Part shown: piece by piece, positions 44,268 through 56,935 of the stretch
Layout of the letters: each line of letters begins with the position of its first letter
Position numbering within the stretch: position 1 is the first letter of the stretch
DNA from: Amorphophallus konjac
Lineage: Eukaryota; Streptophyta; Magnoliopsida; Alismatales; Araceae
Direction: 5' to 3'
Assembly: GCA_022559845.1 (NCBI GenBank)
Contig: CM040121.1
Coordinates: 570,264,140-570,328,139, forward strand
DNA: 64,000 bases
The notes under the pieces: model-generated
Told to the model about the DNA's origin: nothing
What the model saw: the letters and a program-made list of their open reading frames with translations, nothing else
Database searches by the model: none
Position numbers and translations under genes: made by a program

Positions 44268-47200
44268 TGTGGACGCACTTTTTTATTTAACAATCATCTT
44301 GTTCGTTCGTCGGTTTATTGAGTGCGTGGGCGTGCCAGTCACCGAGGTGACGATTTATTCGGGCTCCGAAGAGCCCATGGTGCGCTCGATCTGACTTCGT
44401 CAGACGATTGTGTAGTTCGTGTCGGGACCGAAACCTGCCGCGCCATAAAGGTCGCGGCGTCATTTACATCCCCCGTACGAGGGAACACCCTTGATTAATC
44501 ACCGAGATTCAGGGCCTCATGGCCAAAAAGTTAATTGCATGAAAGGTCTATTAGGCGGTATTGAAATCCTCGCGCGAAGGCGGGAAGAAAACCATTCGAG
44601 ATCATGTCAGTCATGTACTGACCATTTGATGTTCGGACGAGTGTCCGTGTCGGGGAAAGCGCGATCGTCGCGGGAAGACCGGAGCATATGTATGCCAGGA
44701 TATGGCAATTTACTGTTCAGAAGAACGGAAAACGTTGGGCTAAACCTCGGTTAGAGCGGTCGGAAGTCAGTAAATCTGTTGGCCCGGTGCAAGAGCAAGC
44801 TGCGACCATACTGCGATGGGCCCCCCGCAGTCGAAACAAGACTTGCATGAGCGTCATTAATATTTCCGGTGCCAAGGGGCGACGAGGGAATATCCCTTGA
44901 ATCGGCTGAAAAGCCCTGTGTCCGGAGAAGCGGGCGTTCGAAGCATGTCGGTCATTCGGGAGACCATTTAATGTTCGGACGGGAGTCCGGTTTGAGAATA
45001 TTGCAATCGTCGAGGGAGAACGTGGGACATATGCATGCCGGGATACGGCAAGTTTTATTATTCCGAGACACTAAAAATATTCGGCTGAATCTCGGTTATT
45101 GTAGTCGGAAACCAGTGAATCTATTGGCCCAGTGTGAGATCGAGTCAGGACCATACCGGGGGCGCCTCCCGTGGTCCAAACGAGGCTCGCGCGGGCATCA
45201 TTCATATTTCCGGTGCCGGAGGGCAACGGGGGAGAGTCCCGGGACTAGTTTCCAGAATCGCAAACGTGTTCGAAAGGGACAGGCTGTAGGCCAGGGATAT
45301 GAGCCAGACGATGACCATGATCGGGATAGGCCCGAGGTCTAAGTGTGGCCCACGGAGGTCTTATTGATGTTCCCATAGAGGGAGTCCAGGGGTGGCGAGA
45401 ACCGTCTCGTTCTATTCCGATTCTGTCGGTCACTTGCGAACCTTTCCATGTTCGGGCAAGGGCCCATATTGAAAGTGCGACATGGGTGGGAGCGACCCCC
45501 CTACAAATGTATGTCGGGTTTACGGCAATTTCAATGAAAGAGCGGGAGCGAATCCCGTTAGAATGAAACCAATTTTACGGATTATCAGCCCTGAACGATA
45601 CCGGCCTCTACGACTATATCAGGGCGAGAGCCGTTGGCCATGCTGGCTGCCCACGGGTCTTTTCATGCTCGGTCGCAAGTCTGTAATAGAAACGCAGCGG
45701 GAATCGAGGGGAATCCGTTCAAGTGCCTGCCGAACGTGCGACAATTTTAGTAACGGCTCGGAAGGGATCCGGCCGGAGAAATGAGCCCGGTTTAATCGGA
45801 ATGTCAGCCCGAGGCGAGGTCGGGCCATGGCCATTTCGAGATAATTCCCAAGCCTCAGGCCCAGCCCGCAAGGGCGGCATTGTTATTCCTTCAGCACCGG
45901 GTCGCAGGGGAGACGGGGCTGCAAAGCGGATCCCATTGTTTTATTATTATTTAAGAAACGTTATCATTATCATTTGCTAATTTATACACATCTTTGAGTG
46001 AATTCTTTATTACTATTTATTCATTTTTCTTGTGATTTATTCATTTACTACTGTTATTATTAGGTTTGTTATTATTTTTTGTTCGTTTTATTATCATTCG
46101 TTTGCTTGTCATTTTTTGTTAAGTTTGTTATTATTTTTTTTTCATCATTTATCTGTCTATTTATCATTATTATTATTTCTTTTAAGCTTATTATTATTAT
46201 TGCTTAACTCTTTATCATTCTTATTTATTTATTCACCTCTTTTGAATTTATTATCATTTATTATTGTTGTTTAACATTATTGTTTGCTATTATTTCTCTA
46301 TTTTCTTTTGAGTTTGTTATTATTATCATTATTTGAGTTTTGTATCATTATTTTTTTATTTGTTATGTTTTCTTTTAGCTTATTATCTCTATTAATATCA
46401 TTATTTCAGGTGTACCGCTGGGTCATGGGAGTGCGCCGCTGAAGGGCCCTGGGGCTGTGCCGCTGAAGGGCCAATGGAGTGTGCCGCTAGAGGGCTACGG
46501 GAGTGTGCCGCTGAGGGCCAAGGGAGTGTGCCGCTGGGGGCCAGGGGGCGTACCGCTGGAGGGTTAAAAGGGTGTGCCGCTGAGGGCCAGGGGTGTACTG
46601 CTGGAGGGTCAAGGAGTGTGCCGCCGAGGGCTGAAGCAGGAGCGTGCCGCTGAAGGGCTGAGCTGGGGTGTATCGCTGAAGGGCTGAGGGAGTGTACCGC
46701 TGAGGGGCTAACAGGGTGTACGGATGAGGGCCCACTCTCCCTCTAATTCTTTTAAGGCTTTTCTTTTCTTCTTTTCTGATTTTTATTAAGTGTGCATGTG
46801 TTTGTCTCTCTCTTTCTCTTGATTATCTTTCATTCTTTCTCTTGTGGGGACGGATGTTCGAGTTGTCTAGTTGCCGTTCGGTTTGGTTCTCCTTGAGTTG
46901 ATTACGGTTCCCTTGCCTTGGTGAACGCGTTTCACTGTTGTTCTTTTCGTTTGTTTGTTGCTTTCTTTTAGTCCTTTTAATGTGTTATCGTTTCTAACGA
47001 AAATTCGGCAGCATCTCCCCTTAACCCGAGCGTAAGGGAGATACAGGGAACGCGCCCACAAGGAGTGGCGGAGCCCGACAACTGGAGGTGGGCGCCCGAG
47101 AGCGGCAACACCTTAATAAAGCCTCGGAAAACTCGGAAGGAACGACGAGTGGAAGACTATTCTAGGACTGGCTAGGGGGGTATCCCAGGCGAGAAGGAAG

Positions 47201-48832
47201 GGCAAGTGTGCCGGACAAGGAAGGCAAGAGAGGGCGTGCCGGCGAAGGGCCTGGCCAGGGCGTACCGCTGAAGGCTTCAAGCGTGCCGCTGAAGGGGGAG
47301 AGAGAGCGTGCCGCTGAAGGCGGCGGGAGCGTGTCGGCGAAGAGCCCCGTGGGCGTGCCGCTGAAGCTCGCCAGAGGCGTGCCGCTGGGGATGCCCGAGG
47401 GCGTGCCGCTGGGGCTGGGCTGGGGTGTGCCACTGGGGAACTTCAAGAGTGTGCCGCTGGGGCACCAAAAAGAGTGCGCCGCCAGAGGCGTAAACGGCGA
47501 GCAAGGCAGGCGAAACAAACGGTGAAGGCCAAGGGTCTCATGAAGAGGGCCAAGACGGAGGGGGAGAAGGGTTCAGACGCATGAATCGAGCACGGTAGCA
47601 GGACACCCAACAAAAGGGATTTTCATTCATGGAAAGAAAAGGTCACAAAGGGCCAATACATCGCAGGGAGAAATAAAAGGGGGACAACAGCAAAAAAAGG
47701 AAAAAGAAATAAAGGAAATAAAAATACGAGGGGGAAGGGGAAAGGAGCATGGGCTCCTCCCCTCCCAGACCTCACTCCTCTCTTCTTCTCTTCTCTCTTT
47801 TCCCTCTCTCCTTCTTTGCGTGGACGGCGGTGGTGGACGAGACGGCAACGGGGGGAAGCCGGAGCCTCCCCTCTTCTTCCTCTTCTTCTCTTCGCTCGGG
47901 TGGCGGTGGACGGAGCAACGGGGGAGGGAGGCAGAGCCTCCCCTCCTCTTCCTCTTCTCTCCTTCTCTTCCTCTTCTTCTCTTCCTCTTCTTCTCTTTTC
48001 CTCTCCTCTTCTTCTGCATATATCCCTCTGTCTCTGTATGCCCTCTCTCCTTTTGTTCGCAGCGAAGAGGGGTTTTATACCCCACACGGCGGAGACGTCG
48101 AAGGCGGGAAGCGGCCCAAGTGCATTCAATGGGAGTTGACTCCCTTGTCCTGGGTGGCAGGAGGAGTAGCCTACGTGGCCCAACCTCTGGTTGACACCTC
48201 GGACGGCTCACTGCGCGCCAAGGATACGTAGGGCATGGGCGTCACGTCGTTCCATTGAAATGCCTTCACGCTGGGCGTGCCGCTGAAGCCCCAAACGGGC
48301 GTGCCGCTGGAGGCCAAATGGGCGTGCCGCTGAAGCCCCAAATGGGCGTGCCGCTGAAGGCCAAATGGGCGTGCCGCTGAAGCCCCAAATGGGCGTGCCG
48401 CTGGAGGCCAGCCCAAATGGGCGTGCCGCTGAAGCCCCAAATGGGCGTGCCGCTGGAGGCCAAATGGGCGTGCCGCTGGAGGCCCAAATGGGCGTGCCGC
48501 TGGAGGCCAAATGGGCGTGTTGCTGAAGGCCAAATGGGCGTGCCGCTGAAGGCCAAGGGTGTGACGCTGAAGGCCACACCGGGTGCATTTCTGAGCCCGT
48601 TCTGAGTCCGTTGTGAGCACGAGCCATGGCCCGTTTGATTTTCTCTGTGGCCCGTGGATTGTGGAGCTCTTGGTGGTTGTTTTCTCTTTACTATCATGAC
48701 TCCGGAGATGGCTTCACGGCAGTGTGGGCATTCGGGGGGGGGATCCGGATGACCAGTCTCTCCGGGGCTTCTTCACGCCGTTGTCGACGCCGGGCCGAGC
48801 ATGATATCGATGTGCAATTTCTGGTGTCCACA
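44268..48832 (-). repeat. 5' LTR of the complete family M element
   Basis: 4565 bp, near-identical to 28971-33570 with a few small indels. TATA at 48079-48073; hairpins at 44390-44404, 44361-44376 and 44338-44351 with TTTATT (AATAAA in sense) at 44354-44359. Confidence 0.93.
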
Positions 48833-48837
48833 CCCGG
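48833..48837. repeat. Target site duplication CCCGG, right copy
   Basis: Pairs with 28966-28970. Confidence 0.92.
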
Positions 48838-49965
48838 CCCGAGGGCATAAGAGGTTGGACACACCCGCCATGGGGACACATGAGACAAAGGATACACCCC
48901 GGCTTAGAGGTATCTGAAGAAGAGACAGAATACACCTCCGCCTGTGAGCACATAAGTAAAGAGACATACATCCGACTTAGGAGCATATGAAGAAAGAATA
49001 TATCCCGGCTTAGGGGCGTCAGAAGAAGAAACATACATCCCGCTATGGGGGCATAAGAAGCATAAGAATTCACCCCCGCTCGGGAGGCATCAGAAGCAAA
49101 GACGCTACCCCGCCACGGGGACATAGAAGCCATAAAGAACTTACCCCGCCTGGGGGCATGACAAGCAACGGAGTTATACCCTGATCTAAGGGCACGTGAA
49201 GAAAAGACACATCCTGCCTTGGGGGCACAAGAGGCGAAACACACCCCTCGCGGGGGGCACTTGAAGTAAGCTACACCCCGATCCGGGGGCATAAGAAGCA
49301 GAAGAATCCACCCCGCCCTGGGGGCATAAGAGGCAAAGAATCCACCCCGTGCCGGGAGCATATGAAGAGAAGTTTACCCTGCTACAGGGCATAAGAAGCA
49401 ACATAACCCACCTCCGCCATGGAGGCATAAGGAGCCAAGACTCCACCCCGCCGTGGGGGCGTAAGAGGCAAAGACTCTACCCCGTGCAAATCTGCCCTGC
49501 ATGGGGGTATAAGAAGCAGAAGACACACCCCGCCTGGGGGCACAGAAGCCATCAAGAATACACCCCAGCTTAGGGGCATTTGAAGAAGAAACATACACCC
49601 CGCCTGGGGGCATTGAAGCCGTAAAGAGTGCACCCCGGCCTGGGGGCACAGAAGTAAAAAGAATACACCCCGACCCACGGGGCATACGAAGAAGGCTATA
49701 CCCCGGGTTAGGGGCATGTGAAGAGAAATATCCCTCGGGCCTGGGCGCACAAGAAACGTGAAGTTGCACCCCGATTTAGGGGCACTCGAAGAGAAACATA
49801 CTCCGCTCGGGGGCATAAGAAACAAGGAATTTACACCCCATCTAGGACATAGAAGCCATGAGAAACACACCCCGCCTGGGGGCACAGAAGAAAAGCTACA
49901 CCAAACCTGGGGGCACGTTAAGAGAAAAACACCCCAGTTCGGGGGCATCAATGAGAAAGGAAGAG
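48838..49965 (+). repeat. CCCC/GGGG minisatellite, right part of outer copy
   Basis: About 26 units, direct continuation of 26487-28970 across the inserted element. Confidence 0.92.
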
Positions 49966-49974
49966 CAGAACAAA

Positions 49975-50770
49975 AAGAATAGTCATGGGGTAGGCGTGGT
50001 CTTTGCACCCGCCTCTTCACAATAAAAAAAAAAGAGAAGAAAAGAAGAAGGAGAGAAGAAAAGAAAGAGGATCGTGAGGCAGACGTGGTCTTCGAACCCG
50101 CCTCTTCACACAAAAGAAAAAAACAGACACGAGGCAGACGTGGTCTTCGAACCTGCCTCTTCACACAAAAGAAGAAGAGAAGAAAAGAAAGAAAAAGAGA
50201 CATGAGGCAGACGTGGTCTTCGAACCTGCCTCTCCATACAAAAGAAGAAGAGAAGAAAAGAAAGAAAAAGAGACATGAGGCAGGCGTGGTCTTCGAACCC
50301 GCCTCTTTACATAAGAGAAGAAAAAAAAAGAATAGTCATGAGGCAGACGTGGTCTTCAAACCCGCCTCTTCACATAAAAGAAGAAGAGAACAAAAGAAAG
50401 AAAAGCGACATGAGGCAGACGTGGTCTTCGAACCCGCCTCTTTACATAAGAGAAAAAAAAGAATAGTCATAAGACAGACGTGGTCTTCGAACCCACCTCT
50501 TCACACAAAAGAAGAAGAAAAGAAAAGAAAAGAAAGAAAAGAGACATGAGGCAGACGTGGTCTTCGAACCCGTCTCTTTACATAAGAGAAGAAAAAAAGA
50601 ATAGTCATGAGACAGACGTGGTCTTCGAATCCGCCGCTTCACACAAAAGAGGAAGAGAAGAAAAGAAAGAAAAGACACATCAGGCAGACGTGGTCTTCCC
50701 ACTCGCCCCTTCACATAAAAGAAGAAGAGAAGAAAAAAAAAGTGAGCCTTGAGGCAGATGTGATATGTCA
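49975..50770 (+). repeat. About 65-70-bp array with GAGGCAGACGTGGTCTTCGA core
   Basis: About eleven units with AAAGAAGAAGAGAAGAAAAG linkers. Reverse counterpart of 37930-38600. Confidence 0.9.
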
Positions 50771-50799
50771 CCCTCTACCTCCAGCCATCCAACGAATAA

Positions 50800-51238
50800 A
50801 CCTCTCATAGGGTCGGCATCACGACCTTTCATCCAAACCGACTAAACCTTCCGCCAACGGGGCGTTAAACTGACTAAACCTTCCGATGACGGGGCGTTAA
50901 GCCGACTAAACCTTCCGCCGACGGGGCATTAAACCGATAAAACCTTCCGCCGACGGGGCGTTAAACTGATAAAACCTTCCGCCGACAGGGCGTTAAACCG
51001 ACTAAACTTTCCGCCGACGGGGCGTTAAACCGACAAAACCTTCCACCGACGGGGCGTTAAACCGACTAAACTTTTCGCCGACGGGGCGTTAAACCGACAA
51101 AACCTTCCGCCGACAGGGCGTTAAACCGACTAAACCTTCCGCCGACGGGGCGTTAAGCCGACTAAACCTTCCGCCGACGGGGCGTTAAACCGACAAACAT
51201 TCCGCCAACGGGGCTTCAAGCCAACAGATATTCAGCCA
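50800..51238 (+). repeat. About 31-bp array, CCGCCGACGGGGCGTTAAAC
   Basis: About 13 units reading CCTTCCGCCGACGGGGCG then TTAAACCGACTAAA. No counterpart seen in the complete copy. Confidence 0.92.
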
Positions 51239-51690
51239 TCGGGGTTTCAAGCCAACAGCTACCCCCCCCCCATCGGCCTCCAGGTCGACAGCTATTTAAT
51301 CATCAGCCTCCGGGTCGACAGCTATCTAATCATCGACTTTTAGGTCGACAGCTATCTAATCATCAGACTTCGGGTCGACAGCTACCCCTTCATCGGCCTT
51401 CGGGTCGACAGCTACCCCTCCATCGGCCTTCGGGTCGATAGCTATCTAATCATCGACTTTCAGGCCGATAGCTATCTAATTATCGGCCTTCGGGTCGACA
51501 ACTACCCCTTCATCGGCCTTCGGGTCAACAGCTACCTCTTCATCGGCCTTCGGGTCAACAGCTTTCTAATTATCGGCCTTCGGGTCGACAGGTACCTCAT
51601 CATCGGCCTCTGAGCCGATAGCTACCTCATCATCGGCTCCTAGCCGACAGCTACCTCATCATTCGCACCCCAGTCGACAGCCTCCCAATC
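51239..51690 (+). repeat. 30-bp array, CATCGGCCTTCGGGTCGACA
   Basis: About 15 units with GCTATCTAAT or GCTACCCCTT linkers. The same family returns at 57530-57935. Not seen in the complete copy. Confidence 0.9.
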
Positions 51691-51759
51691 AAAAAAATAA
51701 ACCTTCTGTTTTGGTCTGGACCCTTCCCCGGCCAGAGAACAAAAGAGACCCTTCTCTTC

Positions 51760-52005
51760 GACTCTCACATCCCGCTACCCGACGCCCCTCTGCAGGGCCA
51801 TTTCGGCTGAGGCCCGCTATCAGGATTAATCCATCCGTCCCGCCGCGCTTCCCGATTCTGGCTCCCGCAGCCCGCTTCCCAGCATCTTTTAGCCCTTATG
51901 GCCTGCTTCCCCAATGTCCCTCGGCTTCTATAGCCCGCTTCCCTGATGTCCTTTCGGCCCTTTGCGGTCTGCTTCCCTAATACCTTTACTACCACTACAC
52001 TTATA
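51760..52005 (+). repeat. CCCGCTTCCC array, outer copy
   Basis: About six irregular units such as GGCTCCCGCAGCCCGCTTCC; counterpart of 37185-37860 but much shorter. Confidence 0.8.
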
Positions 52006-53318
52006 CGTAACGACCATATGTTCTTACGCAAAAAAAAGAAAGACAAAAAAAGAAATAATAAAAAAAAGAATGCTTGATTGCCCTGTTTGCATGTTTGCTT
52101 ATAATATAGGATAATACATCTCCTTGGAATTTTCTAGGACCTGTGAACGTGTCACGTGGTGGACTGAGAGAGAGAGATGGGATTTCCCCCTCTTAGTGAA
52201 AGGAAAAAAGATGATGAAAAAAAATGCGTGCAAAAGGGGGGGTGATATGAGAAGGTGGAGAGTACGACCTGTAAGGGCACTCTGTAGGGGAACGTAGAGA
52301 ACCTAAACTTACCGAACTCCGGTACAAGGCGGAGATAGGGATCTGAAGACCCTCTCGCGCAAACTAAACTCCTTTCCCAGTAGGCGTAGCCTACCGTTCC
52401 GTGAGTAGCTTTCTATATACCGGGTGTGAACCTGGGACTCTACGTAGTAAAAGTTGGCGGACGAGGGACACACGTAGACTCGAAATTTGGAACGGTATAT
52501 CACTCCTCACACAATTATAATAGCAAGAATATAAAAAGTAAACAGACCGCCGCAGGACATTGATCCTTGCGGGGTTTTAACAACAATATAACAAAGTGCA
52601 GAAAGGAAGTGCTGAAAGTAAATGACTACGGTGAAATAACTCGCCGCGGCCGATTATAGTACAAACAGACCCGGGATTTAGCTATCCGCGGGTATTATAG
52701 ACATAAAGTAAAATTTACTACAAGCACGCGTTTGGTGGTGTGATCGCTAGGGACCGAGGGCCCCGAACTTTGCCTTTGATGCGGGAGTTGCGTGGGTTCC
52801 TTCTTCCTCTCCGTTCGACTGGCCGAAGAAGAGGGCTTTTGAGTGGTTACCCTGTAAAATGAACAAACACAAAAATTAAGTCAGAATAGTGATATGATAA
52901 TAATTCATGGGATAAAACACTAATAATATGAATAACATAGTAAAAATGCCAAAATAACAAGGGGTGAGGGGAGCTTATTTAGAAGCCCGGGGGGCTCCGA
53001 GCGGGCACGGCCCTGATGAATGGTGGGGCGACACTTCCCTCGTGTAGGAGAACACACAGGAGCATGAAATGAGCCGAAAGACTCGCTTTTCTTTCTGAAA
53101 TTTAAATAGATGGCAAACTAACATAAGTAAGAAAAAATATTTACACATATATAAATACACACAGATACATGTGTTTAATTATATACATATGTAGGTATAA
53201 ACATACCCATATTTATATATACATATAGATATACATATATCAATATACATACCTATATAAATGTGCTTATATATTTACATATAAATACATATCATGCTTA
53301 TATGTTTATCTCCATCTC

Positions 53319-53321
<3 letters not shown>

Positions 53322-53401
<80 letters not shown>

Positions 53402-53402
53402 C
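53322..53402. repeat. (AC)n followed by (TA)n microsatellite
   Basis: About 32 AC repeats, then about 8 TA repeats. Confidence 0.97.
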
Positions 53403-54109
53403 AATACATATACATTTATGTATGTATGAAGATGGAGATAACTAAAGATATGAGAAACTGTATGGAGTTATGCAGAGAAGAGAGAGTATAATGGAGAGAG
53501 AAAGGGAGGAAGTACAGGGGAGAAAAACTGTCTCTTTTTTTAGATTTTTTTCACTTTAGTCTTCTGTATATACAGTGTATACATATATGTAAGATATATG
53601 TATGGTATATATATAACAGAAAGAGTGAGGGGGCATGGGTTGCGATAGAGAGAGAGGGGGGTGGGATGAGAGAATAGAGAGGAAGAGCTTGCGAGAAAGA
53701 CAGAAAGAGAAGAGAGGAGGATAGAGAGAAGAGATGAGAGGGGGAGAGAAAAAAAAGAAAAGAAAGAGCAAGTGAGCAGAAAGAATAAGAGAGAGAGAGA
53801 TTGGGTATGGAGGAGAGAGAGGACGTGTGGGAGAGACGAGAGCAGAGAGAGGGTGAGAAATAATGAAAAAAGAAGAGATGAGAGAGGGAAAGAGAGAGAG
53901 GGAGAGAAAGAGACGCGGCGAGAGGGGGGAGGAGGAGAGAGAAAGAGAAAGAGAGAGATGGGGCACGGGATGAGAGAGAGAGAGAAAGCAGAGAGAGATC
54001 GGTGAGGAGAGAGGACGTGGGAGAGAGAAGTAGAGAGAGAATAAATAAAAAAATAAAAAGAGAGAGAAAGGGAGATAGAGAGAGAGACAAGAGGAAGAGG
54101 AGGCCGTGG

Positions 54110-55180
54110 GGTGAGCACGCGGCGGCGGTGTCATGGGCGGCCGAGGAGACGGTGGTCGCGGGAAGGTGGCAGGAGCGGCGGGCGAGCTCGTGGAGAGCAC
54201 GACAACGGTGGAGGGCGTGGGCGACGCGTCCGTGGGCGAGGTGAAGGAGAGACTCGGCAGGCGTTGTGGTGTAGGAGGAGAAGCTCGAAGGGCCGTCGTG
54301 GTGGAATGGGGTGGCCGGCAGGCGGACGTGCATGCGGTGTGGGGAGCTCGGAGGAGAACGGCATAGAAGACGGCGGTGACGGACGTGGTGCCGGGGGTCG
54401 GTGCAGATGAGCTCGACGGCCACGGTGGTGGCGTGCAGCGGTGGTGCGGCAGCGTCCGGTCGACGACGGCAGCGACGGTGGTGGCGTGCGGCGTGGAGGA
54501 CGGTGGGTCCGGTGACGTGGGGGTGGCGGTAGTCCGGCGGACGGACGACGATGAAGCGGGGCGTCCGGTGACGATGAAAGAAGTGGCCGACGTGGGAGGC
54601 TCCGGTGAGGTGGGTCACAGACGCATGCGGAGGAGGTCGTGATCGCGTCTCGGACTCGCGGACATGGCGAGGTGCTATGGGTGTCAATAACGGCAGCGTG
54701 TGAGGAGCGGCAGTGGGGTGCCCGGCAGTGTTAGCATGCAGACGACGACGGCAGTGATGGAGGGGCGGAGCTCACGGGGAGCAGAGGCAGGCAGATCGGC
54801 CGGCTACGGCAGCTTGACGGCGGTCGGAAGTGGTAAGGAAGAGGTGAGCGGCGTGGGCGATGGAGGGAGAGCAGCAGCGAGGTGGCCGGTGCGCCGACAG
54901 ACGGCGGTCGCGACGAGCGTGGCAACGTACAGTAGGAAGGGCTTGCGGCAGAGGTGAGGGGTCGCAGGGGGTGGGAGTTGTATGTTGTGGAAATGGGTTC
55001 AGGGTGGAGAAATATGGGGAGAGAGTGGGGATGAAGAGGCCGGCGTTGGGACGACGCTTAGCAGGGCGGCGGGCGTGGGCTTGGTATCTGCGGGTGGGAG
55101 TTGCGGACGTGGAGTTGCGGTGGGCGGCTAACAGAGGGACGGTGGGTGACAGAGAGAGAAGAAGGGGAGATCTCTCTTAG
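54110..55180. other. GC-rich CGG/GTGG-rich stretch
   Basis: Strong GC bias with many CGGTGGTGG words, open in several frames on both strands (for example a His/Arg/Pro-rich minus frame running to 54687). No domain recognised, no intron pattern; more like a GC-rich leader or LTR than a gene. Confidence 0.5.
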
Positions 55181-56077
55181 GTGCCTTTTTGGGAAGGTGG
55201 AGAGAGGAGAGACCAAAAGAGAGCCTCCGAGAGTGGGAGTCGTCCCGGGAGAAAAGAAGGAGGAAAGATGATAATGGAATGGAGAATTATTGATCATGGA
55301 GATAAGGGCTGGGGATTTAGTGGAGGGGAGTGTGAGTGAATGAGTGGAAACAGGAGAAAAAGAAAGAGAGGGACGTGAGAGATGGGTTCTCCGATAGTGG
55401 GAAGAATGAGAAAGAAATAAGAGGAAAGAGATGAGGAGAGTGGGGAGAATGAAAAGGAAAGAAGAAGAAAAAGATAAGTGGGGTGGGGAAGAGTGTGTTC
55501 CGAAGATAAGAAAGTATGTGCAAGTGGAGGGAATAAGAGGGAATAAAATAGAATGGGAAGAGATAATAAACTGACATAAGAGAGAGGGTTTCGGGGATTA
55601 AAATAATAATGATGAGATTAGTGAAAATAAAATAAAGATTAGTACAAAGGTAGGTAATTAATACATATATATTATTATATATTTCTTTGTGTTTTTATAT
55701 TGATTTCTTTATGTATATATATATATATATCATTTTTGTATTTTATACAAAATAAAATTATTTATTTTATGTATTGGGATTTATTTTGTTTTATTATTTT
55801 AAAACATTTTTTAACCTTTTCTTGATTTTTTTTGATTTTTTTATAACCTTTTTTGAATTTGTTTTAGCCCTTTTTTAATTTTTTTTGTATTTTCTTATAA
55901 GATTTTCTCTTTTTTTTGTATTTTCTCACATTTTCTGATTTTTATTATATATTTTATGTAAAACCCTGAAAAATGATTAATCACCCACATAAATCAAATG
56001 CATAAGCCACTTTGGGGCATCGTGGTGTAATATGAGATTTACCCACAAAAAATGTGAAAATAGCGTGTCTATAGGAC

Positions 56078-56935
56078 TGTGTTTCCTTACTAAATAATGC
56101 TACCCCGATTCCGGATGCACGTGCGCCACGACGTACGCTCAAAAGGAACCCAATTATGGCGGGTGCGCACGTCAAGGGGAAGAGTCATGGCTAAATTGCT
56201 AAGCCCAGCTCACAAAATAAACCTGAGACAACGCTCCCACACTTCGCACTTAATGTGTTCAATAGCTTTCAACCATAGGGATTGCCCGAATTCCTTCTTA
56301 GCACTCTACGGAGACTTGAATTCCTGCACTCGCGTGAAAGGTAATCATGAGAAAAAAGTTGCCTACCCCCACAAAAAAAAAGAAAGAAAGAAAGGAGGAA
56401 ACGTGAATCCGAGTAGTCGGGAATCCCCACTGAAACAAATGAGGAGACTCGCGCGAAATGGTGAAGCGAATTTCAACAAGGATGAATCCTAGTAGCCGGG
56501 AATCCCCATTGAGACACATGAGGAAACTCACGCCGAACGGTGAAATCCACTACAAATAATAAATAGCTGGGGGCTGTGCGAAGCTACCGAAAGTCGAAAG
56601 CCTGAAACCCATGTGTAGGCACTAGAGTAATCCTCAAGTGTCACTAGGAAAACCTGCATATCCCTGTGGTTTGGGGCTCTTTGTTCACACATTTGCACCT
56701 CCACGCCGTAGAGAATTGTCTCAGGTGAAATGCGTGAATTTGGGCTATACATGCAAGATGTGCAATATTCTCTTGATGGGTGCACCACCCCTCAATTGTG
56801 CCTCGTGGCTCGCGCCGTGTCTGCGAATTGTGGGCGATGTCCCTATCCCATCCCCTATAAAGGGAGCTACCTCATACGTATATTTATGTTATGCCTGCTG
56901 ACGAATACCTGCATGCTTGAATGAAGAAATTAATA
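56078..56935 (+). other. Conserved island, outer copy
   Basis: Reverse counterpart of 36160-37020, with several changes per line. Keeps the motifs CACCCCTCAATTGTGCCTCG and GTAGCCGGGAATCCCCATTG. Confidence 0.6.

Larger units (their letters stand above)
28971..48832 (-). mobile_element. Complete family M element, 19,862 bp, non-coding
   Basis: Two LTRs (4600 and 4565 bp), both TGTGGAC...GTCCACA, very alike, flanked by a perfect CCCGG duplication. In sense (minus): 5' LTR 48832-44268, PBS 44263-44245, internal 10.7 kb, PPT 33585-33571, 3' LTR 33570-28971. The internal region has no gag or pol; it is a chain of at least seven tandem arrays plus a conserved single-copy island. It is a large retrotransposon derivative (LARD-like) that must borrow proteins. 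Tat-lineage elements are the likely helpers from the PBS type, which is inference. Confidence 0.92.
52141..56072. mobile_element. Unclassified insertion of about 3.9 kb
   Basis: The outer copy matches the conserved island up to 52140 and again from about 56078, so the DNA between is foreign. TAGGACCTGTG (52135-52145) and TAGGACTGTG (56072-56081) flank it and may be a target duplication of 6-11 bp with one indel. No clear inverted or TG...CA ends. Contents: unique DNA (52150-52900), possible exon-like pieces on minus near 52740-53110, an (AC)n/(TA)n microsatellite, purine-rich DNA (53600-54110), GC-rich CGG/GTG-rich DNA (54110-55180) and AT-rich DNA (55560-55980). Confidence 0.55.

Noticed and set aside
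53551..54687. 378-codon minus-strand ORF rich in His, Ser and Leu
   Set aside because: Made of a GC-rich and a pyrimidine-rich simple-sequence tract; no domain and several overlapping open frames.
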